Shown: one piece after another, positions 17,920 through 28,161 of the stretch
How the letters are laid out: each line of letters opens with the position of its first letter
How positions within the stretch are numbered: position 1 is the first letter of the stretch
NCBI GenBank assembly: GCA_002280855.1
Contig: NCEU01000005.1
Coordinates: 62,001 to 126,000, forward strand
Direction: 5' to 3'
Source: Sphingomonadales bacterium 32-65-25
GTDB lineage: Bacteria; Pseudomonadota; Alphaproteobacteria; Sphingomonadales; Sphingomonadaceae
Length of the DNA: 64,000 bases
Position numbers and translations under genes: made by a program
Notes under the pieces: generated by a model
Seen by the model: only the letters and a program-made list of their open reading frames with translations
Databases searched by the model: none
Told to the model about the DNA's origin: nothing

Positions 17920-18519
17920 ATGCACCCGAACAACGCCTTCCGCACTAATGATGATCCGCTGGCCTTTGTGGCGGCGCACGGGTTTGCCCACATCTTTGGC
18001 CAAACCCCCGACGGCCCGCGCGTCGCGCACGCGCCGGTGCTGGTCACGCCGCAAGGCACGCTCATGTTCCACCTCGCGCGCGGCAATGCGCTGGCCCAGC
18101 ATCTCGATGGCCTGACCGCGCTGATCAGTGTGGGTGGGCCGGGCCATTATGTCTCGCCCAACTGGTATGCAGAGCCGGCCAACAACGTGCCGACCTGGAA
18201 TTACCAAGCGGTGGAGATCGAAGGCCCGGTGCGGGCGCTGGACATGGACGAGCTGGAGGCGCTGCTCAACTTCGCGTCCGCCACGTTCGAGCCGCGCGTG
18301 GGCGAAGACTGGACCATGCACAAGATGGAGCGCCCGCGCGCCGAAGCGATGATGCGCGCCATCACCGGGTATGAACTCACCCCAGCCGCCATCCGTACCA
18401 CGTTGAAGGCCAGTCAGAACCGCAGCGAGGCCGATGCGGCCGGCGTGATCACGGCGCTGGAGCGACTGGGCGAGACAGAAGGCGCGGCGAGAATCCGCGC
18501 CGCAAGGAAGACATCATGA
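17920..18519 (+). CDS. FMN-binding negative transcriptional regulator, PaiB-like
   Basis: 199 residues from the ATG at 17920, with AGGGAG 8 nt upstream. Starts MHPNNAFRTNDDPLAFV and contains GPGHYVSPNWY and VPTWNYQAVEIEG, the conserved core of PaiB split-barrel flavin-binding proteins. PaiB in Bacillus represses sporulation and protease genes; in proteobacteria the role is unknown and may be enzymatic. It ends 4 nt inside the HAD phosphatase gene, so the two are coupled. Confidence 0.88.
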   Translation: MHPNNAFRTNDDPLAFVAAHGFAHIFGQTPDGPRVAHAPVLVTPQGTLMFHLARGNALAQHLDGLTALISVGGPGHYVSPNWYAEPANNVPTWNYQAVEIEGPVRALDMDELEALLNFASATFEPRVGEDWTMHKMERPRAEAMMRAITGYELTPAAIRTTLKASQNRSEADAAGVITALERLGETEGAARIRAARKTS

Positions 18520-19169
18520 AACTCGCTGTTTTCGATTGCGATGGCACGTTGATCGATAGCCAGGTCAACATCATCCGGGCGATGGAGCAGAGTTTCCAGC
18601 GCCACCGCCTTCCCGCCCCCGACAGTCACGCCACCCGCCGCATCGTCGGGCTTTCGCTGGTGGAAGCCATGCAGGCGCTGCTGCCGGAGGCCGATCATGA
18701 CCTGCACCTGAGCCTGGCCGAAGACTACAAGACCGCCTTCCAGCGCCTGCGGGCCGACAAGGCGCTCGATGCCGAACCGCTCTATCCCGGCATCCGCTGC
18801 CTCCTCGATACGCTCGATGGGCAGGGCTGGCTGTTGGCAGTGGCTACGGGAAAATCTGATCGCGGACTGAAGCTGGCGCTCGAACATCACGGCATCCATC
18901 ACCTGTTCGTCAGCTTGCAAACCGCCGATCGCCACCCGTCCAAGCCCCATCCTTCAATGCTGCATATGGCGCTGGCCGAAGCAGGCGCGCAGGCCGAACA
19001 GGCGGTGATGATCGGCGATACCATCTTCGATATCGCCATGGGCGAAGCCGCGGGCGTGAAGAGTATCGGCGTCGATTGGGGCTATCACGACGCGCATGAA
19101 CTGATCGATGCCGGCGCTGCGCATGTCGCCGATGATGCCGATCATCTGCTGGCGCTGCTCAATGGCTGA
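18516..19169 (+). CDS. HAD-superfamily phosphatase, phosphoglycolate-phosphatase-like
   Basis: 217 residues. HAD motifs in order: nucleophile FDCDGTLIDSQ (Asp8), motif II VATGKSDRG, motif III Lys in RHPSKPHPSM, motif IV MIGDTIFDIAMG. The cap is the helical C1 type seen in Gph and pyrophosphatase PpaX. The gene lies in a sphingomonad-typical block leading to the ATP12 chaperone. The exact phosphate ester is not predictable from sequence. It overlaps the next small gene by 8 nt. Confidence 0.9.
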   Translation: MKLAVFDCDGTLIDSQVNIIRAMEQSFQRHRLPAPDSHATRRIVGLSLVEAMQALLPEADHDLHLSLAEDYKTAFQRLRADKALDAEPLYPGIRCLLDTLDGQGWLLAVATGKSDRGLKLALEHHGIHHLFVSLQTADRHPSKPHPSMLHMALAEAGAQAEQAVMIGDTIFDIAMGEAAGVKSIGVDWGYHDAHELIDAGAAHVADDADHLLALLNG

Positions 19170-19404
19170 GGAACCGTCCCCCGACGACATGCCGGATTCC
19201 GGCGAGATGATCGCTCGGTTGCGGCGGCTGGGCCGGATCATGGCGATCCTGGCGTTGGCATTCGGCGGTGCGTTCGTGGTGCTTGCCCGGCGCAGTGCAG
19301 CGGCAGGCGAAAGCGGTGAGGTGGCGAGCGGGCTGTTCTGGGTCGCGGCCGTGCTGCAGTTTGCGCTGGCATTCGTCTTGCTGCAGCGCGGCCGGCGGGG
19401 GTAA
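19162..19404 (+). CDS. Small two-segment membrane protein, unknown
   Basis: 80 residues: an acidic start (MAEEPSPDDMPDSGEM), hydrophobic MAILALAFGGAFVVLA, a short polar loop AAAGESGEVA, then LFWVAAVLQFALAFVLL and a basic end QRGRRG. The two helices and overlap with the phosphatase stop suggest a true coupled gene. No family recognised. Confidence 0.65.
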   Translation: MAEEPSPDDMPDSGEMIARLRRLGRIMAILALAFGGAFVVLARRSAAAGESGEVASGLFWVAAVLQFALAFVLLQRGRRG

Positions 19405-19413
19405 GGCCAATCC

Positions 19414-19617
19414 ATGCGTGAAGCCCCCCTCCCCGCTGCCGAAGCGAAGAAGCGTTATCTGATCTATCTCGCCGTGCGGCTGACCGGCCTGGCGGTGATG
19501 GCCGCCGGTGTGTGGCTGGTGCGAGAGGTGGGCCAGGCGCCGGGGCTGGCGGTGGTGCTGCTGGGCGGCTGCTCGCTGTTCGTGCGGCCAAAGCATCTGG
19601 GCCTCACCCGCAAATGA
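19414..19617 (+). CDS. Small membrane protein, unknown
   Basis: 67 residues with two hydrophobic stretches (YLAVRLTGLAVMAAGVWLV and APGLAVVLLGGCSLF) and a basic tail [10 protein letters not shown]. Its stop overlaps the ATG of the ATP12 gene, so the order phosphatase, two small membrane proteins, ATP12 looks like one transcript. No function can be assigned. Confidence 0.65.
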   Translation: MREAPLPAAEAKKRYLIYLAVRLTGLAVMAAGVWLVREVGQAPGLAVVLLGGCSLFVRPKHLGLTRK

Positions 19618-20306
19618 AGCGCTTCTACAAAGACGCGACCGTCACCGGCGACGGGCCGTTCGGCGTGGCGCTCGATGGCCGGCCGCTGCGCACGCCGGCA
19701 CGCGTACCGCTTGCGGTGCCCACGCGATCGCTGGCCGAAGCCATTGCCGGCGAATGGCAGGCGCAGGGCGAGAAGATTGATCCGCGCAGCCTGCCGCTCA
19801 GCGGCTTTGCCAACGCAGCCATTGATCGGGTCGCAGCAGACCACGCCGGTTTTGCCAAACGGCTGGCGACTTATGCGGAAAGCGAACTTATCGCCTATCG
19901 CGCCGATGGCCCGGCCTCGCTGCTGGCGGCGCAGGCAGCGGCCTGGGACCCATGGGTGGAATGGCTCGCCCGCCGCTATGACGTGGGGCTGACCATCACC
20001 ACCGGCATCATGCATGTCGCCCAGCCGACGGCGACGCTGATCCGCCTGCACACGGCCTTTGCCGCCTTCACCCCGTTCCAGCTGGCGCCACTCGATCCAA
20101 TCGTGACCATCACCGGCTCTGCCGTGCTGGCGTTGGCGGTGGCGGAAGGCGAACTGGAGGCCGAAGCCGCCTATGACATCGCGCACGTCGACGCGCTTTG
20201 GCAGGAACAGCAATGGGGCCGCGATCCGTTGGCGGAAAAGGCCGAAGCAGAGCGCCGCGCCGATCTCGATGCGGCGATCCGCTGCCTGCGCCTGTTGGCA
20301 GGGTGA
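19614..20306 (+). CDS. ATP12-family F1-ATPase assembly chaperone
   Basis: 230 residues. The N-terminal [21 protein letters not shown], the central [18 protein letters not shown] and [14 protein letters not shown] segment ([15 protein letters not shown]) are characteristic of ATP12 proteins, which in mitochondria bind the F1 alpha subunit. Alphaproteobacteria keep the gene, often near propionyl-CoA carboxylase, as here. The start ATG overlaps the preceding stop. Cytoplasmic, no signal. Role in bacterial ATP synthase assembly is by homology only. Confidence 0.9.
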   Translation: MKRFYKDATVTGDGPFGVALDGRPLRTPARVPLAVPTRSLAEAIAGEWQAQGEKIDPRSLPLSGFANAAIDRVAADHAGFAKRLATYAESELIAYRADGPASLLAAQAAAWDPWVEWLARRYDVGLTITTGIMHVAQPTATLIRLHTAFAAFTPFQLAPLDPIVTITGSAVLALAVAEGELEAEAAYDIAHVDALWQEQQWGRDPLAEKAEAERRADLDAAIRCLRLLAG

Positions 20307-20368
20307 AAACAACGCACTTGCCCCGAGCATCGCAATTGCTAGGGGAGACACCAAGGGAGTGCACACCC

Positions 20369-21901
20369 ATGCTGAAGCAACTGGAAGAACTGGAACGCCG
20401 CCGCGCCGCCGCCCGCATGGGTGGCGGGGAAAAGCGCATCGAGGCCCAGCACAAGAAGGGCCGGCTGACGGCGCGTGAACGGCTGGATATCCTGCTGGAT
20501 CCCGGCAGCTTCGAAGAGCTCGACATGTATGTCGAGCACAACTGCACCGAATTCGGCATGGCCGAACAAAAGATCCCCGGTGACGGCGTGGTGACGGGCA
20601 GCGGCACCATCAATGGCCGGCTCGTCTATGTCTTCAGCCAGGATTTTACCGTTTTCGGCGGTTCGCTGTCTGAACGCCACGCCCAGAAGATCTGCAAGAT
20701 CATGGACACCGCCATGAAAGTTGGCGCGCCGGTAATTGGCCTCAACGATTCGGGCGGCGCCCGCATCCAGGAAGGCGTCGCCAGCTTGGGTGGCTATGCC
20801 GAAGTGTTTCAGCGTAACGTGCTGGCATCCGGCGTGGTGCCCCAGATTTCGCTGATCATGGGGCCCTGCGCCGGCGGTGCAGTCTATTCGCCGGCCATGA
20901 CCGACTTCATCTTCATGGTGAAGGATTCAAGCTACATGTTCGTCACCGGCCCGGATGTGGTGAAAACCGTGACCAACGAAGTGGTGACCCAGGAAGAACT
21001 GGGCGGCGCCATCACCCACAGCACCAAGAGCGGCGTGGCCGATCTGGCGCTGGAAGACGATATCGATGCACTGCTGCGCACGCGGATGTTCTTCGATTTC
21101 CTGCCGCTCAACAACCGCGAGGATGCGCCGTTCCGGCCGACCAGCGACGACCCGCTGCGCATCGATCACAGCCTCGACACGCTGATCCCGGCCAGCGCCG
21201 CCAAGCCGTACGACATGCACGAGCTGATCCAGAAGGTCGCCGACGATGGCGAATTCTTCGAGCTGCAGCCCGGCCATGCCGGCAACATCCTGATCGGTTT
21301 CGCCCGCATCGAGGGCCACACGGTGGGCATCGTTGCCAACCAACCGACGGTGCTGGCCGGCTGCCTCGACATCAACGCCAGCAAGAAGGCCGGGCGCTTC
21401 GTGCGTTTCTGCGATGCCTTCAACATCCCGATCGTGACGTTCGTGGATGTGCCCGGCTTCCTGCCCGGCGTGGCGCAGGAATATGGCGGCATCATCAAGC
21501 ATGGCGCCAAACTGCTGTTTGCCTACGCCGAAGCCACCGTGCCGAAAATCACCGTGATCACGCGCAAGGCCTATGGCGGCGCCTATGACGTGATGGCGTC
21601 AAAGCATCTGCGCGGCGACTTGAACTATGCCTGGCCCACCGCCGAAATCGCCGTGATGGGCGCCAAGGGCGCTGTGGAAATCATCTTCCGCCAGGATATC
21701 GGCGACAAGGACAAGATCGCGGCCCGCACCGCCGAATATGAAGCCCGCTTCGCCAATCCGTTCGTGGCGGCATCGATGGGCTTCATCGATGAAGTGATCA
21801 TGCCACATGCAACGCGGAAGCGGATCGCCATGGGCCTGCGCAAATTGCGGACGAAAACTCTCGAGAACCCGTGGAAAAAGCACGACAATATTCCGTTGTA
21901 A
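20369..21901 (+). CDS. pccB: Propionyl-CoA carboxylase beta subunit (carboxyltransferase)
   Basis: 510 residues, the normal length. The N-terminal carboxyltransferase domain includes GHTARERLD-like [16 protein letters not shown], oxyanion-forming [14 protein letters not shown] and [12 protein letters not shown]; the C-terminal domain includes [20 protein letters not shown] and [16 protein letters not shown]. The enzyme moves carboxyl from biotin to propionyl-CoA giving methylmalonyl-CoA. ACCase beta or methylcrotonyl subunits differ in these loops. The alpha partner lies 1.3 kb downstream on the same strand, separated by three smaller genes or elements. Confidence 0.95.
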   Translation: MLKQLEELERRRAAARMGGGEKRIEAQHKKGRLTARERLDILLDPGSFEELDMYVEHNCTEFGMAEQKIPGDGVVTGSGTINGRLVYVFSQDFTVFGGSLSERHAQKICKIMDTAMKVGAPVIGLNDSGGARIQEGVASLGGYAEVFQRNVLASGVVPQISLIMGPCAGGAVYSPAMTDFIFMVKDSSYMFVTGPDVVKTVTNEVVTQEELGGAITHSTKSGVADLALEDDIDALLRTRMFFDFLPLNNREDAPFRPTSDDPLRIDHSLDTLIPASAAKPYDMHELIQKVADDGEFFELQPGHAGNILIGFARIEGHTVGIVANQPTVLAGCLDINASKKAGRFVRFCDAFNIPIVTFVDVPGFLPGVAQEYGGIIKHGAKLLFAYAEATVPKITVITRKAYGGAYDVMASKHLRGDLNYAWPTAEIAVMGAKGAVEIIFRQDIGDKDKIAARTAEYEARFANPFVAASMGFIDEVIMPHATRKRIAMGLRKLRTKTLENPWKKHDNIPL

Positions 21902-21911
21902 GCGGGACGTG

Positions 21912-22391
21912 ATGCCCGACACCTATCTCGTCTGGAAATTCCTGCACATCACCGGCGTGGTGATGCTGATGGGCAACATCACGGTCACGGCGATCTGGAA
22001 ATATTTCGCCGATCGTGATGGCCGCGGCCCGGTGCTGCAGTTTGCCCAGAAGCTCATCACCTACACCGATTGGTCGATGACGGTGTGGGGCGTGATTCTC
22101 ACCATGATCGGCGGCTATGGCCTTGCCATCGAAGGACAATTTGAGCTGACCAGCGGCTGGCTACTGTGGGCGCAAGTCTGTTTCGTGGCTGCTGGGCTGA
22201 TCTGGATGGGGCTGATCGTGCCGATCCAGATCAGGAGCGCACGCATGGCGCGCCAGTTTGGTGATGGCCCGGTGCCCGATGCCTACAAGGCCTTGTCAAA
22301 ACGATGGATTTTCTGGGGACTCATCTCCACCGTGCCACTGGTGACGGCGCTGTGGCTGATGATTGCCCAGCCCGCCAGAGCGCCAATGTGA
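21912..22391 (+). CDS. DUF2269 family integral membrane protein
   Basis: 159 residues with four predicted helices. WKFLHITGVVMLMGNITVT at the start, a middle WSMTVWGVILTMIGGYGLA and a final SKRWIFWGLISTVPLVTALWLM match the DUF2269 pattern, in which early His and Trp residues recur. Function unknown. It starts 10 nt after pccB, so probably shares its transcript. Confidence 0.82.
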   Translation: MPDTYLVWKFLHITGVVMLMGNITVTAIWKYFADRDGRGPVLQFAQKLITYTDWSMTVWGVILTMIGGYGLAIEGQFELTSGWLLWAQVCFVAAGLIWMGLIVPIQIRSARMARQFGDGPVPDAYKALSKRWIFWGLISTVPLVTALWLMIAQPARAPM

Positions 22392-22502
22392 CGGCTCGGT
22401 TGCAGAAAAAAGACTCTTAAATGACAGTTCCGTGACATTCTTGTTGCATTGACGTGACAATGCCCGCATCATCCTCACATCAAGTGTTTTGGGAGGTTCA
22501 CG

Positions 22503-22814
22503 ATGCGCACCATGATGGCTCTTCTCGCCGCTGCAGCGCTGGCAATGCCAGCCCTGGCTGCCGAAACTGGTTATGAGCAGTGGCAGGTGAAGGTGAAGAC
22601 CGCTGATCTCGATCTGTCGTCGGCCACTGGTCAGCGCGCGCTCGACAAGCGCCTGTCTTTGGCGATGACCCGCCTGTGTGGCTCACCCGTGCTGTTCACC
22701 CGTGACGAACTGGCCGATCTTGATGCCTGCCGCGCCGATGCGATGAAGGCTGCGGCGGCGCAGATTGATACGGCCCGCGCACAGCGCGCCGTGACGGTCG
22801 CCGCCAACCGCTAA
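22503..22814 (+). CDS. UrcA family protein
   Basis: 103 residues: signal peptide MMALLAAAALAMPALAAE, then YEQWQVKVKTADLDLSS, LDKRLSLAMTRLCG and a second cysteine in ADLDACRADAM. The paired cysteines and VKTADLDL start define UrcA proteins, small periplasmic proteins of Caulobacter and sphingomonads with no settled role. GGGAGG lies 6 nt before the ATG. The 110-nt upstream gap is locally AT-richer and contains a TTGACG hexamer that may be part of its own promoter. A terminator follows. Confidence 0.88.
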   Translation: MRTMMALLAAAALAMPALAAETGYEQWQVKVKTADLDLSSATGQRALDKRLSLAMTRLCGSPVLFTRDELADLDACRADAMKAAAAQIDTARAQRAVTVAANR

Positions 22815-22837
22815 CGGGCAATCCAGCCTGAACCCGA

Positions 22838-22866
22838 AAGGGCCGGTGCTCACGCGCCGGCCCTTT
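22838..22866 (+). terminator. Rho-independent terminator after the UrcA gene
   Basis: AAGGGCCGGTG, loop, CGCCGGCCC then TTTT: a 9-bp GC stem with one G-T pair and a short T-run, 24 nt after the UrcA stop. Confidence 0.85.
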
Positions 22867-22871
22867 TGCAT

Positions 22872-22961
22872 TCAGCGGGTTGGCGACAGGCCTTCAAACT
22901 GGACCACGTCACCGGTCAGGGCGGCAAAGGCGGCAGCGATGGTGGCAAAGAACAAACGCAT
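22872..22961 (-). CDS. Possible 29-residue peptide
   Basis: A minus-strand ATG frame reading MRLFFATIAAAFAALTGDVV and then a nine-residue tail ending in SPTR. CGGAA lies 6 nt upstream. The hydrophobic start could be a short membrane segment. It ends beside the UrcA terminator. No homologue known to me and the length is too small for confidence. Confidence 0.25.
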   Translation of the reverse strand: MRLFFATIAAAFAALTGDVVQFEGLSPTR

Positions 22962-22987
22962 GGCAAATTCCGAAAACCAGAGGAGTA

Positions 22988-23021
22988 GCCGGCGCTGCTG
23001 TTGGGGATCAGCAGCGCCGGC
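22988..23021. repeat. 13-bp perfect hairpin in the gap before pccA
   Basis: GCCGGCGCTGCTG at 22988-23000, 8-nt loop, CAGCAGCGCCGGC at 23009-23021. It is not followed by a T-run on either strand. It lies about 210 nt before pccA within a 419-nt gap (22815-23233) whose remaining part shows no clear gene. Confidence 0.7.
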
Positions 23022-23233
23022 CGGGGCATGAACGATGGATGCAGCCTGTGGGGGGATCGGCTGCCTGGGGGAAGGGGACCATCTGTCACGCCCGCCTGCC
23101 TGTGCTGATGCACCGCACCTGACGCAAAGCCCAACGAGTCGTGCCTGTGACGGTCATCGCCAAAATCGATATGTTGCATGGTGGCCCCGCCCCGCTATGG
23201 AGCAATCATACGAGCAGACGGGAGCCACACGCC

Positions 23234-25240
<2,007 letters not shown>

Positions 25241-25248
25241 AAGGTCCT

Positions 25249-26736
25249 TCACTTCGCTTCCGCGGTCTCCTCCACCTCTTTCGGCGGCCCTTCTTCAAGC
25301 CGCTTCACGAACGCCGCCGCGTCGCCGGCCAGCGCTGCCTCGCGCAAGCTGCGGGCAAGGGCCGCATAACCGTCGCCGTGCGGCGCGAAGGCCACTGGTT
25401 CCAACACCTTGGCAGCGTCCGCCATGCGGCCCTTGCGCACCAGCACGGTCGCCATGTCGATCACGATCCCTGACGCTTGCGGCGCCAGTTCCCACATTCT
25501 CTGCACCACATCGAACAGCGTATCATTCACCGGGCCGCGTTCGATATCGCTGGTGTGCACGTAAAGATGCAGCGCCCGCCAATCCGCCGGCGCGGCCTTC
25601 GCAGCCCGCGCCAGCAGGCGCCGGGCCTCGCTGCGATTGGCCTGCGCGTCGGCGGCCAACAGGGCTTCGGCCTTCAGGCGCAGCAGGTCTGCCTCATCGG
25701 GCGATGCCGCCAGCAGGCCATCGAGCAAGGCGTTCGCCCTTGCCTTGTCTCCCCAATACATCTCGGCCAGCGCCAGGGTGCGGGTGGCCAGCACGTCCCC
25801 CTGGTGGCGCGCGGTGGCACCCCGCACCCGGGCCAGCGCCGCCTTGGTATCCGGGGCCTCGCCGCCTCTGTTGTCCAACCAGGCATACAGCATGATCACA
25901 TCACCCGCCGATGCCGGCAGATCGCGCACGGTCACCACTGCGGTTTCCGGCCCCTTGCGGGTGAGCCGGCTGAAGGTCATCCGGCTCATATAGGCCTTCA
26001 GTTTGCCGTTGAGTTCCCGGGGTTCGGGCAGCACCTGCGCCTTGAACGCGCTGAGCGGATCGTTGCCGTTGGCCACCGCCCGCAGATAGGCATTGAGCTT
26101 TTCGGACATGCCGGGCGCGCGGAACATGTAATGGGTGAGCAGCCAGCTTTGCGCATAGAACATCAGCACGTCATCTGATCGCAGCTTTGCCTGTTCCCGC
26201 CCGATCACCCGATCCCAATTCAGCCACTGCTGGCTGAGCGCATAGGCGCGGCCGGCATCGAACAGGCCGAAATCAACCCGCGTCGGGAAGAAGGTCGCGG
26301 TCATGAAATATTCGGCAAAGCCTTCCACATACCAGGCCGGATAGCTTTGCCCGGTAGAGGCAAACATGTGGTGGTGGGCATATTCGTGCAGCAGCACTTT
26401 CTGGCCGAATTCGCCCTTGGTGGCGAACGCCACGATGCCGCGATCGCCAGCGTTGTAGAACCCGGCCACATCCGGTCCCACCTTGCCGAACGGCACGGCG
26501 CTGGAGATCGTATCGACGATGTAGATATCGAGTTTCGGCGCCGCTTCATCCACTTGGGCCGTGGTGAACTTGCCCAGCAGAGCGCGATAATCCTCCAGCA
26601 ATTCCGCCCGCCGCCGCAGATCAGCGGCCGACATGTCCGCATACACCCGGAAATGCGCCGATTCCGCCACCCGCCACGCCGCCGCACCGGGGGAGGCCAC
26701 CACAAGACCAATCAACAGGAACAGCAGCGCACGCAT
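25249..26736 (-). CDS. Secreted HExxH metallopeptidase-like protein with TPR-type C terminus
   Basis: 495 residues. A signal peptide (ALLFLLIGLVVASPGAAA) leads into WRVAESAHFRVY, a start shared by MA-clan-like domains. LLHEYAHH gives the zinc ligands His117 and His121 with Glu118 between; WYVEGFAEYF supplies the third ligand (Glu138). Residues 300-480 are helical repeats rich in Ala and Arg resembling tetratricopeptide units. Likely periplasmic. The substrate is unknown; an enzyme role is inferred from the intact HExxH...E set. Converges with pccA, 8-nt gap. Confidence 0.78.
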   Translation of the reverse strand: MRALLFLLIGLVVASPGAAAWRVAESAHFRVYADMSAADLRRRAELLEDYRALLGKFTTAQVDEAAPKLDIYIVDTISSAVPFGKVGPDVAGFYNAGDRGIVAFATKGEFGQKVLLHEYAHHHMFASTGQSYPAWYVEGFAEYFMTATFFPTRVDFGLFDAGRAYALSQQWLNWDRVIGREQAKLRSDDVLMFYAQSWLLTHYMFRAPGMSEKLNAYLRAVANGNDPLSAFKAQVLPEPRELNGKLKAYMSRMTFSRLTRKGPETAVVTVRDLPASAGDVIMLYAWLDNRGGEAPDTKAALARVRGATARHQGDVLATRTLALAEMYWGDKARANALLDGLLAASPDEADLLRLKAEALLAADAQANRSEARRLLARAAKAAPADWRALHLYVHTSDIERGPVNDTLFDVVQRMWELAPQASGIVIDMATVLVRKGRMADAAKVLEPVAFAPHGDGYAALARSLREAALAGDAAAFVKRLEEGPPKEVEETAEAK

Positions 26737-26809
26737 CAGGCCAGCATCACGACAATGCGGCAGAGGTCAACAATTGCCGAAGAGAATTTTTCGTTAACCT
26801 TTCTCCCTT

Positions 26810-27592
26810 ATGAATCCGTTTTGGATCTGTTGCATTCGGATTGGGTCGAACGTGATTTCCTTGCGCCATCTTGCTTGCCTTGCGGCAGGCGTCTTTTCCC
26901 TTGCGCCGGCACCCGGGTCGGCCACGGTCATCCTGTCGTCCGGCCCCGTCTCTCCGCTGCCCTCCGAACTCGGCGCCCGCGCGCGTTGGGGCGGCACCGG
27001 GTTTGAAGCGGTCATGCTCGATGCCGGCAACCAGGTGGTGGGCACCACGCTCAATCCCGTTGGTTCCCCGGTGTGGCAACTGGGTCAGCCGCACGCGTTT
27101 CGCCTGTTCTGGGATTGGACGGTTGGCACGCTGACCTGGCAGATCGATTTCAACCGCGACAACAGCTTTGGCGCTGGCGAAACCGCAAGCTTCACCCGGC
27201 CGGCCCGCGCCGGAACCACCTTCGACTATATCCTGCTGACCGCCGACAGTCGGACAGCCGGTGCCAACAGCAACGCCATCGACATCAACAATTTCCGCAT
27301 CAACGGCACCAATCTGGGCAATTTCACGGCCGACAGCCTCAGCCCCAACATCGGCCAGTGGTTTGAACCCGCCACGCCCGGGCCGCGCTTCCGCTCGATC
27401 GAGATATTGGGCGACATGGTCTACCGCAACACCGGTGGCAACGGCGCGTTTCAGGGCGAACGGCCGCGCATGCAGCTGCAATTCTTTGGCGCGGAACCGG
27501 TGCCGGAACCGGCCAGCTGGGTGATGCTGGTGGCCGGCTTTGGCGCCGTGGGGGCCGCCCTGCGCCGCCGCCGGACGGTGACAGCCGCCTGA
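26810..27592 (+). CDS. PEP-CTERM sorting domain protein (second)
   Basis: 260 residues, with a signal-like LRHLACLAAGVFSLAPAPGSA and C-terminal PVPEPASWVMLVAGFGAVG plus RRRR, the PEP-CTERM type targeted by exosortase. The middle (residues 40-220) is rich in Asn, Thr and aromatic residues with WDWTVGTLTWQIDFN, typical of extracellular beta-sandwich domains. ATG at 26810 has no clear ribosome site; a GTG at 26852 would start just before the signal segment. Converges with ogt (4 nt gap). Precise surface role unknown. Confidence 0.82.
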   Translation: MNPFWICCIRIGSNVISLRHLACLAAGVFSLAPAPGSATVILSSGPVSPLPSELGARARWGGTGFEAVMLDAGNQVVGTTLNPVGSPVWQLGQPHAFRLFWDWTVGTLTWQIDFNRDNSFGAGETASFTRPARAGTTFDYILLTADSRTAGANSNAIDINNFRINGTNLGNFTADSLSPNIGQWFEPATPGPRFRSIEILGDMVYRNTGGNGAFQGERPRMQLQFFGAEPVPEPASWVMLVAGFGAVGAALRRRRTVTAA

Positions 27593-27596
27593 ACCC

Positions 27597-28112
27597 TTAC
27601 GCCAGCAGCGGCGCCAGCGCGCCTTCGTGCCTGAGCAGCCAGGCTTTGCGTTCCACCCCGCCAGCATAGCCCGTCAGCGCACCGCCGGAACCAATCACGC
27701 GGTGGCAGGGCACGACGATGCCAATGGGATTTGCACCGTTGGCCAGGCCAATGGCGCGGCTGGCGGTGGGCTGGCCGATGGCGGCCGCAAGCTGGCCATA
27801 GCTGCGGGTTTCGCCGGCCGGAATCTGGCGCAGCGCGGCCCAGACGCGGCGCTGAAATTCGCTGCCGATACGGGCGACCGGCACGGCATCGAGCGCGGTG
27901 ACATCACCGGCGAAATAGGCGGTAACGGCGACGGTGAGCGCGACGGGCGGTTCACCGGGCGTCAGCACCGCTTGCGGGTGATGGCGCGCGAACAAGCGGC
28001 GCAGGCGCGCCTCGAAATCCGCGAAGTCGAGCGCATGCAGCGTGCCATCGGGCGCAGTGACGGCGAGGAGATCGCCCAGCGGGCTGGGCAGGCGGGAGAG
28101 GGTATGGCTCAT
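27597..28112 (-). CDS. ogt: Methylated-DNA--protein-cysteine S-methyltransferase
   Basis: 171 residues. The acceptor cysteine is Cys136 in GIVVPCHRVIG, followed by GYAGGVERKAWLLRHEGA. The DNA-binding helix-turn-helix contains the arginine finger region ASRAIGLANGANP. It repairs O6-methylguanine by suicide alkyl transfer. No N-terminal Ada zinc domain is present, so this is the Ogt type rather than Ada. Confidence 0.95.
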   Translation of the reverse strand: MSHTLSRLPSPLGDLLAVTAPDGTLHALDFADFEARLRRLFARHHPQAVLTPGEPPVALTVAVTAYFAGDVTALDAVPVARIGSEFQRRVWAALRQIPAGETRSYGQLAAAIGQPTASRAIGLANGANPIGIVVPCHRVIGSGGALTGYAGGVERKAWLLRHEGALAPLLA

Positions 28113-28161
28113 GCCCCTTCCCTACCGGCGTTCACGATGGAATGCTGGCGGAATTCCGCCA

